NCBI RefSeq assembly: GCF_018736145.1
Contig: NZ_CP059997.1
Coordinates: 395,501-459,500, forward strand
Source: Amycolatopsis sp. CA-230715
GTDB taxonomy: Bacteria; Actinomycetota; Actinomycetes; Mycobacteriales; Pseudonocardiaceae
DNA length: 64,000 nt
Direction of reading: 5' to 3'
Part shown: piece by piece, positions 1 to 9,118 of the stretch
How the letters are laid out: the number at the start of each line of letters is the position of its first letter
Numbering within the stretch: position 1 is the first letter of the stretch
The notes under the pieces: generated by a model
Database searches by the model: none
Seen by the model: only the letters and a program-made list of their open reading frames with translations
What the model was told of the DNA's origin: nothing
Program-made: the position numbers and the translations under genes

Positions 1-1816
1 GCCGGTCGAACAGCGCGGTGGCCAGGACGTGCAGCAGGTAGAACCAGCCGCGGGTCTGGCCGATGTACTCGACGATGAAGTCGCTCGGGTAGTGGTGCTC
101 GAACCATTCGGCGTTCTCGAACGGGTAGTGCACCTGTGCGTAGGGCATCGAGCCCGAGTCGAACCAGACGTCGAACACGTCCTCGATCCGCCGCATGGTC
201 GACTTCCCGGTCGGGTCGTCGGGGTTCGGCCGCGTCAGCTCGTCGATGAACGGCCGGTGCAGGTTGTCCAGCCGCACCCCGAAATCGCGCTCCAGCTCGT
301 CGAGCGAGCCGTAGACGTCGGTGCGCGGGTACGCCGGGTCGTCCGACTGCCACACCGGGATCGGCGTGCCCCAGTAGCGGTTGCGCGAAACCGACCAGTC
401 GCGCGCGTTCTCCAGCCACTTGCCGAACTGGCCGTCCTTGACGTTCTCCGGGTACCAGGTGATCTGCTGGTTCAGCTCGACCATCCGGTCCTTGAACTCG
501 GTGACCGCGACGAACCACGACGACACCGCGCGGTAGATCAGCGGGTTGCGGCAGCGCCAGCAGTGCGGGTACGGGTGCTCGTAGGTCTCGTGGCGCAGCA
601 GCAGCGCGCCCTGGCTCGCGGCGGAACCGGTGCCGTTCTTGAGATCGCGGATGATGTTCGGGTTCGCGTCGAAGACGAGCTGGCCCGCGTAGTCCGGCAC
701 CGTCGCGTCGAACTTGCCGCCGGAGTCGACCGGGGTGACCGGGGTGATCCCGGCCGCGTCGGTGACCACCTTGTCCTCTTCACCGTAGGCGGGCGCGATG
801 TGCACGACCCCGGTGCCGTCCTCGGTGGTGACGTAGTCCGCGGCGAGCACGCGGTGCGCGTTCTCCGTGCCGACGAAGTACGGGAACGGCGGGGCGTAGC
901 GGGTGCCGAGCAGCTCGGCGCCGCGGTAGCGCGCGACGACCTCGGGTTCCTCGCCGAGTTCCTTGGCGTACGCGGCGACCCGCGCCTCGGCGAGCAGGAA
1001 CCGCTTGTCCCCCTGTGCTTCCGAGCGCACGACGACGTAGTCGACCTCGGGGTGCACCGCGGTCGCGAGGTTCGACGGCAGCGTCCACGGGGTGGTCGTC
1101 CAGATCAGCAGGTAGGTGCCGTCGAGGTCGTTCCCGTTGCCCTCCAGGCGGTATCCGACCGTGACGGCCGGGTCCTGGCGGCTCGCGTAGACGTCGTCGT
1201 CCATCCGGAGCTCGTGATTGGACAGTGGCGTCTCGTCGCGCCAGCAGTACGGCAGGACGCGGTAGCCCTCGTAGACAAGTCCCTTGTCCCACAAGCGTTT
1301 GAACGCCCACAGCACCGACTCCATGAAGGTGACGTCGAGCGTCTTGTAGTCGTTCTCGAAGTCGACCCAGCGCGCCTGCCTGGTGACGTAGGCCTGCCAC
1401 TCGCCGGTGTAGCGCAGCACGGACTCGCGGCAGGCCTCGTTGAACTTGTCGATGCCCATCGCGTCGATCTCGGCGGTCTCGGTGATCCCGAGCTGCCGCA
1501 TCGCCTCCAGCTCGGCGGGCAGGCCATGGGTGTCCCAGCCGAAGCGCCGGTCGACGCGCTTGCCCTTCATCGTCTGGTAGCGCGGGACGATGTCCTTGAC
1601 GTACCCGGTGAGCAGGTGCCCGTAGTGCGGCAGGCCGTTGGCGAACGGCGGGCCGTCGTAGAACACGTACTCGTTCGATCCGTCGGTGCCCGCGTCGCGG
1701 GCGTCGATCGTGGCCTGGAACGTGCGATCGGACTCCCAGTGCGCCAGCACGTCCTTTTCCAGGTCCGGGAAGGACGGCTGCGACGGGACCTGGCCGTCGT
1801 GGGACTTGGGGTACAT
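1..1816 (-). CDS. ileS: isoleucyl-tRNA synthetase (3' part beyond window)
   Basis: Charges tRNA-Ile in the cytoplasm. The N-terminal 605 residues are visible and the gene runs off the left edge. The class I ATP-binding HIGH element is present as HYGH at residues 64-67, inside GPPFANGLPHYGH. That wording and the following WDTHGLP are typical of the eukaryote-like IleRS2 type, whose members are often mupirocin-insensitive (family knowledge; resistance is not shown here). The ATG at 1816 is supported by an SD-like GAGGAG about 12 bases upstream, which lies in the regulated part of the T-box leader. Very confident of family; the KMSKS loop lies outside the window. Confidence 0.96.
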   Translation of the reverse strand, partial: MYPKSHDGQVPSQPSFPDLEKDVLAHWESDRTFQATIDARDAGTDGSNEYVFYDGPPFANGLPHYGHLLTGYVKDIVPRYQTMKGKRVDRRFGWDTHGLPAELEAMRQLGITETAEIDAMGIDKFNEACRESVLRYTGEWQAYVTRQARWVDFENDYKTLDVTFMESVLWAFKRLWDKGLVYEGYRVLPYCWRDETPLSNHELRMDDDVYASRQDPAVTVGYRLEGNGNDLDGTYLLIWTTTPWTLPSNLATAVHPEVDYVVVRSEAQGDKRFLLAEARVAAYAKELGEEPEVVARYRGAELLGTRYAPPFPYFVGTENAHRVLAADYVTTEDGTGVVHIAPAYGEEDKVVTDAAGITPVTPVDSGGKFDATVPDYAGQLVFDANPNIIRDLKNGTGSAASQGALLLRHETYEHPYPHCWRCRNPLIYRAVSSWFVAVTEFKDRMVELNQQITWYPENVKDGQFGKWLENARDWSVSRNRYWGTPIPVWQSDDPAYPRTDVYGSLDELERDFGVRLDNLHRPFIDELTRPNPDDPTGKSTMRRIEDVFDVWFDSGSMPYAQVHYPFENAEWFEHHYPSDFIVEYIGQTRGWFYLLHVLATALFDR

Positions 1817-1825
1817 CCTGCGCGC

Positions 1826-2056
1826 TCCTCGCGTGTTCGTCGCTCTCGTACGGCTCGGCGGCACTGCGCCGGCGAGCCACACGGGGACGAAGACGCTCGC
1901 GCGTTCCGCGGTACCACCCCGCTTGCCCGCGCACGCTGCTCGCGCGGGCCACTTCCTTTTCACGGCTGTCACGGGCCGCACCCGGCCGGGTCTACTGGGG
2001 ACGCCCGTCCCGTTCTTCCGGCGGCTCCCCGGTGATGGCCGGATCAACGCCTGTGC
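1826..2056 (-). promoter_or_regulatory. Ile T-box riboswitch leader of ileS (ultrashort stem I, translational type)
   Basis: On the minus strand the conserved T-box sequence GGGTGGTACCGCGGAA lies at about 1904-1919. Near the 5' end, GTTGATCCGGCCATCACCGG includes the candidate specifier ATC (complement of 2034-2036), an Ile codon. The short stem I resembles the ultrashort actinobacterial ileS T-boxes (Mycobacterium, Nocardia). No terminator with a T-run separates the T-box from the ATG, so control probably acts by sequestering the SD near 1830. A TAACCT -10-like hexamer (minus strand, 2063-2068) would start transcription near 2056. Uncharged tRNA-Ile would open the leader and raise IleRS synthesis. 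Confidence 0.9.
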
Positions 2057-2147
2057 TCTTCCAGGTTAACCCGCCGGTCGAGGCGTTTTCCACGCGGCCC
2101 GCCTCCTCGAAGGGTGGCATGGCGTGCCCGGCTCTAGGGTGACGCCC

Positions 2148-3971
2148 ATGAAGGGGCCCGGAATGCTGGTGGTGCTGCTCGTCATCGTCGGGGGCACGGC
2201 GGGCCTCGGCACGGTCGTAGGGCTCGGCAACGCCGCCGTGCTGGCCGCGCTCACCGCGCTGTTCTGCCTCATCGCCGCGCTCGGCGGGCCGCTGCGGGCG
2301 GATCTGCGGCTGCTGGCGGTGTTCGCGCCCGCGCTGGTCGTCGCGGTGGGCGTGCCGCGGCTGCTGGGCGCGGTCTCGCCCGCCGCGGCGATCGCGCTGG
2401 TGACCGTGGTGGTGTTCGTCGCGGGGCTGCTGCCCGCGCTCGGCTCGCGGTACGTCACGGTCGGGCTCGGGCTCGGCATGGCCTCGCTGTTCGGCTACGG
2501 GTTCCAGATCAGCGGCGGGGCGAGCGCGGGCCAGATCATCGGCGCACCCGCGCTGGCCGTCGCGGTGGTGTTCGTGCTGCGGATCCTGATCGGGCTCTCC
2601 GATCCGGGGAAGGCGACGAGAGCGGCCCTCGCGGACACGCTCACCGCCGAGAACGTCGAGACACCCGAGAAGGCGGCCAGGACCTGGCTCGCCGACCGCC
2701 CGGAACGGTGGACCGCGCGCGTCCTCGGCGCCTCGATGCGGTACCGCACCGCACGGGCGATCCTCGCGGTGCGGCTACGCACGCTCGACGACGCGGCCGC
2801 GAAAGCGGTCACCGCCGAGTTGGAGAAGGCGGGCGAGCACGCCGAAGCGCTCGCCACCGCCGTGCGCGCGAAAGAATCGTCCTCAGTGGACAAAGCGGGC
2901 GGCGGCGCCGGTCTCACCGGCGCGATGTGGTCGGCGCTCGACGCGGTCCGCGACGCCGAGGCCACCCGTGACCGGTCGCGTGTGGACGTTCCGAAGTCGT
3001 TGCGGCGCCAGGTGCTCGGCAGCGAACTGCGCGGCGCGCTGTCCTGGCGGTCCGCCCAGCTGCGGCACGCGGTGCGCTGCGCGCTGGGCATGCTGCTCGC
3101 GCTCGTGCTGGCCGGGTTCCGGCCGGGCGACCCGCTCACGGTGGCGTTCCTGATGGGCACGTTCGCGGTGATGCAGCCGGAATGGCGCGACAGCGTCGAA
3201 AAGGCGAAGCAGCGGATCGCGGGCGCGATGGCGGGCGCCGTGGTCGTGGTGCTCGTGATCTGGCTCCTGCCGCCCGCCGCGCTGCTGCCGATCGCCCTCG
3301 TCGCGGTGCTCGGCGGGTTCACGGTGATGCGGAGCGAACCCGTGGTGTTCAACGGGTGCATGGTGCTGATGAGCGTCGGCGTCAACGCGGGCACGCGGCA
3401 TCTCGACCCCGGCGAGGTGCTCGTGGAGTACGTGCTGCTCATCCTGCTGGCCGCGGTGATCGGGCTGCTGTTCGGGTTCGCCGCGATCCCCGGCGTGCGC
3501 AAGCCGTCGGTGGCCGAACGGTACGAGCGCGCCGTCGCCGCCGCACGGGACATGCTCGCGGCGGCCGCCTCGGCGCTGCGCGGCGACGAAGTCGGCCAGC
3601 ACGAGCTCGCGCTGCGCTTCGCCGAAGCGGCCAGGGCGAGGCAGGAACTGGTCACCCCCGAACCGGGCAGCGCGGAACCGGTACCGGCGCAACGGCAAGC
3701 GGTCGAGGACGCCGACGAAAGCCTGCGCGGGCTCTCCGGGGCCGCCGCCGCGCTCGTGCTGGGCCGCGACCAGGCCGCGCCGATGGCCGAGCCGGTCGGC
3801 GAAATCGTCCAGGCGCTCACCGTCGGCGCGGAACCCGATTTCGAACGGCTCACCGGTTTCGACCCGGAATCGCTCGGCGACGAACGGCGGCTCCTGCTCG
3901 ACACCCTCACCTCGGACGCGCTGCGCCTGCACGAAGCGGGCGCGGCGCTGGCCGGATCGTCGCCACCGTGA
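2148..3971 (+). CDS. FUSC-family (fusaric acid resistance-like) membrane protein
   Basis: A 607-residue membrane protein with two halves. Residues 1-150 hold about five hydrophobic segments. Residues about 295-450 hold another five (around ALGMLLALVLAG and LLILLAAVIGLLFGF). A soluble helical domain lies between them and another at the C-terminus. This split layout matches the FUSC/aromatic acid exporter family, thought to export aromatic or toxic compounds; no substrate can be named. The ATG at 2148 is chosen because the hydrophobic segment begins right after it; an ATG at 2124 is also in frame. It diverges from ileS, and its 3' end overlaps the convergent MFS gene by 65 bases. Confidence 0.8.
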   Translation: MKGPGMLVVLLVIVGGTAGLGTVVGLGNAAVLAALTALFCLIAALGGPLRADLRLLAVFAPALVVAVGVPRLLGAVSPAAAIALVTVVVFVAGLLPALGSRYVTVGLGLGMASLFGYGFQISGGASAGQIIGAPALAVAVVFVLRILIGLSDPGKATRAALADTLTAENVETPEKAARTWLADRPERWTARVLGASMRYRTARAILAVRLRTLDDAAAKAVTAELEKAGEHAEALATAVRAKESSSVDKAGGGAGLTGAMWSALDAVRDAEATRDRSRVDVPKSLRRQVLGSELRGALSWRSAQLRHAVRCALGMLLALVLAGFRPGDPLTVAFLMGTFAVMQPEWRDSVEKAKQRIAGAMAGAVVVVLVIWLLPPAALLPIALVAVLGGFTVMRSEPVVFNGCMVLMSVGVNAGTRHLDPGEVLVEYVLLILLAAVIGLLFGFAAIPGVRKPSVAERYERAVAAARDMLAAAASALRGDEVGQHELALRFAEAARARQELVTPEPGSAEPVPAQRQAVEDADESLRGLSGAAAALVLGRDQAAPMAEPVGEIVQALTVGAEPDFERLTGFDPESLGDERRLLLDTLTSDALRLHEAGAALAGSSPP

Positions 3972-5286
3972 CCGCGATCGCGGCCAGCCACAGCGCCGCG
4001 GCGGTCACCCCGATCGCGTGCAGCCCGCCGGTGAACTCGGCGGCGTCGCGCGGTTCTCCCGCCAGCGCGCCGAAAAGCGCGACGCCGATCGCGCCCGCGG
4101 CCTGTCGCGCGGTGTTGTTCACGCCGCTGGCCACGCCGCCGTAGCCCGCCGGTGCCCCGCTGACCGCCGCCGAGACGACCGCGGCGGTCAGCAGGCCCAT
4201 TCCGGCGCCGAGCGCCGCCAGCGTCGGCAGGAGCGTCAGGTAGCCGCTGCCGGGGCCCACGCGCAGCAGGTTCAGCATGCCGAGCGCGCCGAGCGCCAGC
4301 CCGGCGACGATCGGCGTCCTCGGCCCGTAGCGCGCGGTCAGCCTCCCGGTAACCGGCGCCAGCAGTGCCAGCGGCGCGAACAGCGGCAGCATGCGCACGG
4401 CGGAGCCGAGCGGGCCAGCGCCGAGCACGTCCTGCAGGTACAGCGTGGCGACCAGGATCGTGCCGAGGCCGACGAGGTTCATCGCGCCCGCGACCAGATT
4501 CGCACCGAGGAACGACGCGGAGCCGCGTAGCTCGACCGGCACCATCGGGTGCGCGCCGCGCCGCTGGGAGAACGCGAACGCGATCCCGGCCACCACCGCG
4601 AGCGCCCCGGCGCCGATCCCGTTCGTGCCGCCGTCGATCACGGCGTAGACGAGGGAAGCCAGGCACACCGCGCCCGTCGCGGCGCCCGCCCAGTCGACGG
4701 GCCGGTCCTCGCGCGCGCCCGCGGGCACGAGCCGCAGCGACAGCGCGATCGCCGCGGCGACCAGCGGCACGTTTAGCCAGAACAGCCACCGCCACCCCAC
4801 CGCGGCGACGACCGCCCCGCCGAACAGCGGGCCGCCCGCGAGCGCGAGCGCCGAAACCCCGGCCCAGATGCCCAGCGCCCGAGCCTGCTCCCGGCGTTCC
4901 GGGTAGGCGTCGGTGATCACCGCGAGCGTGCCGGGCAGCAGCAACGCGGCCCCGATCCCTTGCAGGACACGGAATCCGATGAGCTGACCGGTGCCCGCGG
5001 CGAGCGCGCACCCCGCCGAAGCGGCACCGAACACGGCGAAACCCGCGATCACCACACGCCGGTGCCCGAGCGAGTCGCCGAGCGCGCCGCCGGTGAGCAG
5101 CAGCGCGGCCAGCACCACGGCGTAGGCGTCCACGATCCATTGCAGCTGCGCCACTCCCGCGCCCAGCCGCGCCCCGATCGTCGGCAGCGCGACGTTCACC
5201 ACCGTCACGTCGAGCTGGACCAGGAACATGCCCGCGCACATCGTCAGCAGGACCGCGCCCCGCCCGGTCCTCGTCATCGTCCGCAT
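3907..5286 (-). CDS. MFS drug efflux transporter, DHA2 type
   Basis: A 459-residue transporter with about 14 hydrophobic segments. It contains the early signature LDVTVVNVALPTIG (about residues 23-36), typical of the 14-TM DHA2/EmrB family of proton-driven drug exporters, and a motif A-like GDSLGHRR further on. The start MRTMTR at 5286 places the first membrane segment (VLLTMCAGMFLVQ) at the expected position. Longer in-frame extensions upstream are not hydrophobic and run into the divergent regulator's promoter. The gene is divergent from the ArsR-type gene at 5351 with a palindrome in the 64-base gap, so control by that regulator is likely. Substrate unknown. Confidence 0.88.
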   Translation of the reverse strand: MRTMTRTGRGAVLLTMCAGMFLVQLDVTVVNVALPTIGARLGAGVAQLQWIVDAYAVVLAALLLTGGALGDSLGHRRVVIAGFAVFGAASAGCALAAGTGQLIGFRVLQGIGAALLLPGTLAVITDAYPERREQARALGIWAGVSALALAGGPLFGGAVVAAVGWRWLFWLNVPLVAAAIALSLRLVPAGAREDRPVDWAGAATGAVCLASLVYAVIDGGTNGIGAGALAVVAGIAFAFSQRRGAHPMVPVELRGSASFLGANLVAGAMNLVGLGTILVATLYLQDVLGAGPLGSAVRMLPLFAPLALLAPVTGRLTARYGPRTPIVAGLALGALGMLNLLRVGPGSGYLTLLPTLAALGAGMGLLTAAVVSAAVSGAPAGYGGVASGVNNTARQAAGAIGVALFGALAGEPRDAAEFTGGLHAIGVTAAALWLAAIAVTVATIRPAPRPLRAGAARPR

Positions 5287-5306
5287 GCCGCCAGCGAACC
5301 GCGGAA

Positions 5307-5330
5307 ACACTTCCACCGGGACGGAAGTGT
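5307..5330. promoter_or_regulatory. Palindromic operator candidate between MFS and ArsR-type regulator
   Basis: A perfect inverted repeat: ACACTTCC at 5307-5314 and GGAAGTGT at 5323-5330, separated by 8 bases. It is centred in the 64-bp gap between two divergent start codons, the usual place for a local repressor site. Binding by the adjacent ArsR-type protein is inference. Confidence 0.55.
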
Positions 5331-5350
5331 GGATGCGGCACCATGGGGTC

Positions 5351-6118
5351 ATGGCCACGAAACGCACCGGCGGGGACGTGGACGTCGCGCGGACCGCGTC
5401 CCTGTTCGCCGACCCCGCGCGCGTCCGCGTGCTGATGGCACTGACCGACGGGCGCTCGCTCGCCGCGTCGGTACTCGCCATGGAGGCGGGGTTGAGCGCG
5501 CAGGGCGTCAGTTCGCACCTTGCGAAGCTGCGCGATGCCGGGCTGGTCACCGCCGAAAAGTCCGGGCGGCACCGGTTCTACCGGCTCTCCGGCCCCCGCG
5601 TGGCGGAGCTGATCGAGTCGCTGGCGAGCTTTTCGCCGGTGACCGAACCGGTGCGATCCCTGAAGGCGGGCACGCGGGCGGAAGCGCTACGACGCGCCCG
5701 CACTTGCTACGACCACCTCGCCGGACGGCTCGGGGTCGCCGTCACCACCGCCCTTCTCGACCGCGGCGCACTGGTTTCGCTCGACGGCGTCCCGACCACG
5801 GTCCGGCGGGACGGCGACCGGATTTCCTCGCCCCTGCAAGGACATCCGTACGCACTCGGCCCCGAAGCCCGCCCCGTGTTCGCCAAGCTCGGCGTCGACG
5901 TGGACGAAGTCACCGCCGCCCGACGGCCGCCGCTGAAGTTCTGCCTCGACTGGTCCGAACAACGCCACCACCTGGCCGGCGGCCTCGGCGCCGCGCTCGC
6001 CGACGCCGTCCGGCACGCGGGCTGGGTCCAGCGCAGGCAGGAAGGCCACCGCGCGCTACGCGTCACGGAGGACGGCGCGCGCCGGTTCAAGGACCTGCTC
6101 GGCGTCGAACTGAGCTGA
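5351..6118 (+). CDS. ArsR-family winged-helix transcriptional regulator with C-terminal extension
   Basis: 255 residues. Residues 10-90 form an ArsR-type helix-turn-helix (LFADPARVRVLMAL, then EAGLSAQGVSSHLAKLRDAG and the wing HRFYRLS). The remaining 165 residues are a second domain of the kind found in long ArsR regulators, with no recognisable metal-binding CxC motif. It probably represses the divergent MFS pump and itself through the 5307-5330 palindrome, releasing on binding a small molecule. The ATG at 5351 is chosen because the HTH starts soon after; a longer in-frame form from 5228 would cover the operator and is unlikely. Confidence 0.85.
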   Translation: MATKRTGGDVDVARTASLFADPARVRVLMALTDGRSLAASVLAMEAGLSAQGVSSHLAKLRDAGLVTAEKSGRHRFYRLSGPRVAELIESLASFSPVTEPVRSLKAGTRAEALRRARTCYDHLAGRLGVAVTTALLDRGALVSLDGVPTTVRRDGDRISSPLQGHPYALGPEARPVFAKLGVDVDEVTAARRPPLKFCLDWSEQRHHLAGGLGAALADAVRHAGWVQRRQEGHRALRVTEDGARRFKDLLGVELS

Positions 6119-6322
6119 CGAGCACTGTGCGTGCCCGCGGCAGGGGCGTCCGATCGCGGGCAGGGTGATGGCCGGTCGGCACTTTCGTAGGCGATCGGTG
6201 ACGATCCGTCAGCGGGGCGGTTACCTGACCCGGTGGACCTGGGTTTGTCCTCTGCCGCAAGGCAAAGCGCGCTCCTAGGTTCGAAGGCGGAAGCACACCC
6301 GACACCCGTTGTGGAGGACCCC

Positions 6323-7006
6323 ATGCCCGGCTCGGATCGCAGGAACTTCCTCAAGGGCGCCGCCGCCACGGCGGCGCTCGGTGTCACCGGAGTCGCCGCG
6401 GGCGCGCTGTTCGGCGGCTCGGAGGCCATGGCCGTGTCCCAGACGGGGCTCCCGCCGATCGGCGCCGAGATCCCGATGAGCGGCCTCGCGATCAACACCC
6501 CGTTGCAGATCAGGACCGCTCTGGTGAGCGTGGACTTCCGCGGCGGTATCAAGGTTCGCGTCGACGTCAACCCGGACGATCCGATCAACTCGGTGCGGTT
6601 GCGGGTGGTCGGGTTCAGGATGAGCGCCGAGATACCCGGTGGCGACGCTCGCCAGGGCGGCACCATCACGATCGAGCAGAACGACGTTGACGTCGACCCG
6701 AAGAGCCTGCTGAAGCTGACCCAGCGCTTCCCGCCCCGCTACGAGCAGATCATGGTGCTGAGCTTCACCATGACCATCGACCAGCCGGACGCCCTTCGCG
6801 CCGCGGGAGTGCCCGCGAACCGGCTCGACGAGCCGCTGGTACTCACCACGAAGGATCCGGCGGTCCTGATCGGGAAGATCACCCAGTTCCCGCCGAGGGG
6901 CGATCTCTACCAGCTGCAGAACCCGGTGGACCTGATCCTCCCCGAGGATCCGGACACCACGATCGCGACGATCCAGAAGTTCCCGGTGAAGATGGGCGGA
7001 CTCTAG
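6323..7006 (+). CDS. Tat-exported protein of unknown function
   Basis: A 227-residue protein with a twin-arginine signal: DRRNFLKG at residues 5-12 (RR at 6-7), then an Ala/Gly-rich hydrophobic stretch to about residue 38. The mature part is beta-rich in appearance, with no cysteine pair or catalytic motif I recognise. The ATG at 6323 is preceded by GGAGG at 6312-6316. Its stop codon TAG shares the palindrome CTAG (7003-7006) with the stop of the convergent gene downstream. Folded export through Tat is inferred from the signal; function unknown. Confidence 0.75.
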   Translation: MPGSDRRNFLKGAAATAALGVTGVAAGALFGGSEAMAVSQTGLPPIGAEIPMSGLAINTPLQIRTALVSVDFRGGIKVRVDVNPDDPINSVRLRVVGFRMSAEIPGGDARQGGTITIEQNDVDVDPKSLLKLTQRFPPRYEQIMVLSFTMTIDQPDALRAAGVPANRLDEPLVLTTKDPAVLIGKITQFPPRGDLYQLQNPVDLILPEDPDTTIATIQKFPVKMGGL

Positions 7007-7635
7007 TCTTCCGACTTCGAAGCCTTCGCGGCCTTGCGGTGCTCGGCCGCGAGCTTCGAGTCCGGGGTGCACCGGGCGCACGGGGTGAACCCGAGGTCCC
7101 GCGCCTCCTTGACCGCGATCGGGATGGTGTCGCGGTCGGCGAGCCAGCGGCAGTCGGTCAGGTGGTAGCGCGGGAACTCGTCGACCACCACGACCTCGGT
7201 CTCGAGCTCCGACACCACGAGCAGATCCGCGGCGTCGGTCTGCTCCTCCGCCGGGTCACCACTCTCCGTCACCTGGGTCGCGCCGCCGTCCTCGGCCGCG
7301 GACTCCTCTTCGGCGTCGCTTTCTTTCGCCGATTCGAGTTCACCCGCAGCGGGGAGGAGGGCGGTCTGATCGGCGCCCTCGGACTCGTCCTCGCTCGGCA
7401 GTTCACCGCTGACGCTCTCGTCTTCCGCGCCTTCGAGATCGTCGTCACCGCCGTCTTCGGCGGCGGCCGCCTGCTTGGCACGGGCGCGGCGACGGATCCG
7501 ATCCACGCCGAGGAGCGCGAGCGCGACGGCCGACACGCCGAGCGAGATCCAGGCCCACAGGGAGGTCGCCGTGATCAGCGCCGCCACCAGCAGTCCGAGC
7601 GCGGCCAGGATGAAGAGGAGGACGATGTAGAGCAC
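7003..7635 (-). CDS. Membrane-anchored acidic protein with C-terminal Cys motif
   Basis: 210 residues. Two hydrophobic segments (about 1-24 and 27-46) are followed by a basic RRRARAK patch and a long Asp/Glu/Ala-rich, probably disordered region (65-150). The C-terminal domain holds YHLTDCRWL (Cys162) and GFTPCARC (Cys186, Cys189). The pattern YHxxxC...GxxPCxxC resembles small domains in actinobacterial membrane proteins that may bind a metal. Function unknown. It is in the wag31 direction but separated from it by a terminator hairpin. Confidence 0.72.
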   Translation of the reverse strand: MLYIVLLFILAALGLLVAALITATSLWAWISLGVSAVALALLGVDRIRRRARAKQAAAAEDGGDDDLEGAEDESVSGELPSEDESEGADQTALLPAAGELESAKESDAEEESAAEDGGATQVTESGDPAEEQTDAADLLVVSELETEVVVVDEFPRYHLTDCRWLADRDTIPIAVKEARDLGFTPCARCTPDSKLAAEHRKAAKASKSED

Positions 7636-7663
7636 GCTGAATTACAACACGAACCGGACGCGA

Positions 7664-7704
7664 AAACGGCTCCGACCCTCCAACTCGGAGTGTCGGAACC
7701 GTTT
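7664..7704 (-). terminator. Rho-independent terminator after wag31
   Basis: Arms of 13 bases at 7664-7676 and 7692-7704 pair with one G-U. Read on the minus strand the stem is followed by TTTT. It ends the wag31 transcript. Confidence 0.75.
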
Positions 7705-7740
7705 CCGCGTGTATCCGGACAGCCAGTATCAGGCGGCCGG

Positions 7741-8613
7741 TCAGCCCGCTTCCGCGCGCGGACCGAACGAGTAGCCCTGGTTGCCCGACGAGCCGCTGCC
7801 CCCGGACTTGCCGGACCCGGCCGAAGCCGAGGTGGGTGCCGCGGAACCCCGGTTGTCGAGCTCGCGCAGCTGGGACTCGAGGAACCCGCGCAAGCGCGTC
7901 CGGTACTCGCGCTCGATCGTGCGCAGAGTCTCCAGTTCCTTGTCCAGCCCGCTCTTCTCGTTGTTGAGGTTGTTCATCGTCTCGGTGTACTTGCGCTGCG
8001 CCTCGCGATCCATCGCGGTCGCCTTTTCGCGCGCCTGGCGCTCCAAGGTGTCCGCCCTGGTCCGCGCGTCGTTGAGCATCGTCTCGGCGCGGGTGCGGGC
8101 CTCGTTCACCATCGAGTCCGACTTCGACCGCGCGTCGGAGAGCAGCTGCTCGGACTTCGTCCGCGCCTCGGCGAGCATGCCGTCGGACTCGGTCTTGGCC
8201 TCGGCGGTCAGCCGGTCGGCCATCTCCTGCGCCAGGCCGAGCACCTTCGCCGCCTGGACGTTGGGCTCGCCGTTGGCGTCGGTCATGCCGCCGTGCGCCT
8301 GGGTCTGCTCCATCGCGGTCGGCGGCGGCACCGGTGCGAGCCTTCTCGGCTCCTCACGCACCTGTTGCGGCGGCGGCGCGCCGACGGAACCGGCGCTCGC
8401 CTTCGCGGTCTCGAGCTCGCCGCGGGTGGACTCCAGCTCGGAGTCGAGCTGCTCTACCTGCTGCCGAAGCTCGTTGTTGTCTTCGATCAGCCGCGCCAGC
8501 TCGGTTTCCACCAGGTCGAGGAACGCGTCCACCTCGTCCTCGTTGTAGCCCCTCTTGCCAATAGGCGGCTTGCTGAACGCGACGTTATGCACGTCAGCGG
8601 GGGTCAACGACAT
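7741..8613 (-). CDS. wag31: DivIVA/Wag31 polar growth protein
   Basis: A cytoplasmic coiled-coil protein that marks poles and recruits cell-wall synthesis for tip growth in actinobacteria. 290 residues. The N-terminal membrane-binding DivIVA domain starts MSLTPADVHNVAFSKPPIG and continues GYNEDEVDAFLDLVE. A linker with a poly-Pro patch follows (about 90-110), then a long coiled coil with repeated AEARTKSE-type heptads (about 140-245) and a Gly/Ser-rich tail. It is last in the dcw-linked group, after yggT. The family call is secure; the tail and linker are species-variable. Confidence 0.97.
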   Translation of the reverse strand: MSLTPADVHNVAFSKPPIGKRGYNEDEVDAFLDLVETELARLIEDNNELRQQVEQLDSELESTRGELETAKASAGSVGAPPPQQVREEPRRLAPVPPPTAMEQTQAHGGMTDANGEPNVQAAKVLGLAQEMADRLTAEAKTESDGMLAEARTKSEQLLSDARSKSDSMVNEARTRAETMLNDARTRADTLERQAREKATAMDREAQRKYTETMNNLNNEKSGLDKELETLRTIEREYRTRLRGFLESQLRELDNRGSAAPTSASAGSGKSGGSGSSGNQGYSFGPRAEAG

Positions 8614-8662
8614 CAGATCACCTCACGCACTCCATGGCCTGCAGGTCACCCGGGTTCCCCGA

Positions 8663-8965
8663 TCACCCGGGTTGTGCCAGTCGCATCAGTATGAACACGA
8701 CCAACAGCAGCACCATAATCGATAAGTCCAGTCCGACGCCGCCAATCCGCACCATCGGGATGATCCGCCGGAGCAATCGCACCGGCGGGTCGGTCACTGT
8801 GTAGATGGTCTCCAGCGTCACCGCAACCCCTCCGGCGGGACGCCACTCTCGTGCGAACGCTCGCACGAGCTCGACCACGACACGCGCTGTGAGCAGCAGC
8901 CAGAACGCGAACAGCACATACCAGACGACAGTCCAGACCACTTCCACAACACCACTCTGCCACAC
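8663..8965 (-). CDS. YggT family membrane protein
   Basis: 100 residues with two hydrophobic blocks (about 7-32 and 77-98) flanking TDPPVRLLRRIIPMVRIGGVG. The DP..RxxRxxIP core is characteristic of YggT. Its position between sepF and wag31 is the standard actinobacterial and Gram-positive arrangement, suggesting a role at the division site or in envelope homeostasis. The first GTG at 8965 is used; GTG at 8947 is equally possible and neither has a strong ribosome site. Confidence 0.9.
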   Translation of the reverse strand: MWQSGVVEVVWTVVWYVLFAFWLLLTARVVVELVRAFAREWRPAGGVAVTLETIYTVTDPPVRLLRRIIPMVRIGGVGLDLSIMVLLLVVFILMRLAQPG

Positions 8966-9118
8966 GGCCGTTTGAAGACGGACATCGACGGACCGACCGG
9001 GCCGCCGCGAGGCTCACCCGGTTGGGAAGATCACTTTTTCCGCACTGTTCCGTCCGCCGAAACCTGGTCGTCGCACCCGATTCCGTTCACCGGATGCGCA
9101 TCGATGGTCACCACAGAG

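Noticed and set aside
29..2035. A 668-residue open frame on the plus strand opposite ileS
   Set aside because: It is antisense to an unmistakable IleRS and is an artefact of high GC; composition is Arg/Val/Asp-rich with no domain.
2495..5572. A 1025-residue open frame on the minus strand across the FUSC and MFS genes
   Set aside because: It is out of frame with the MFS transporter on the same strand and antisense to the FUSC gene; low-complexity Arg-rich sequence.
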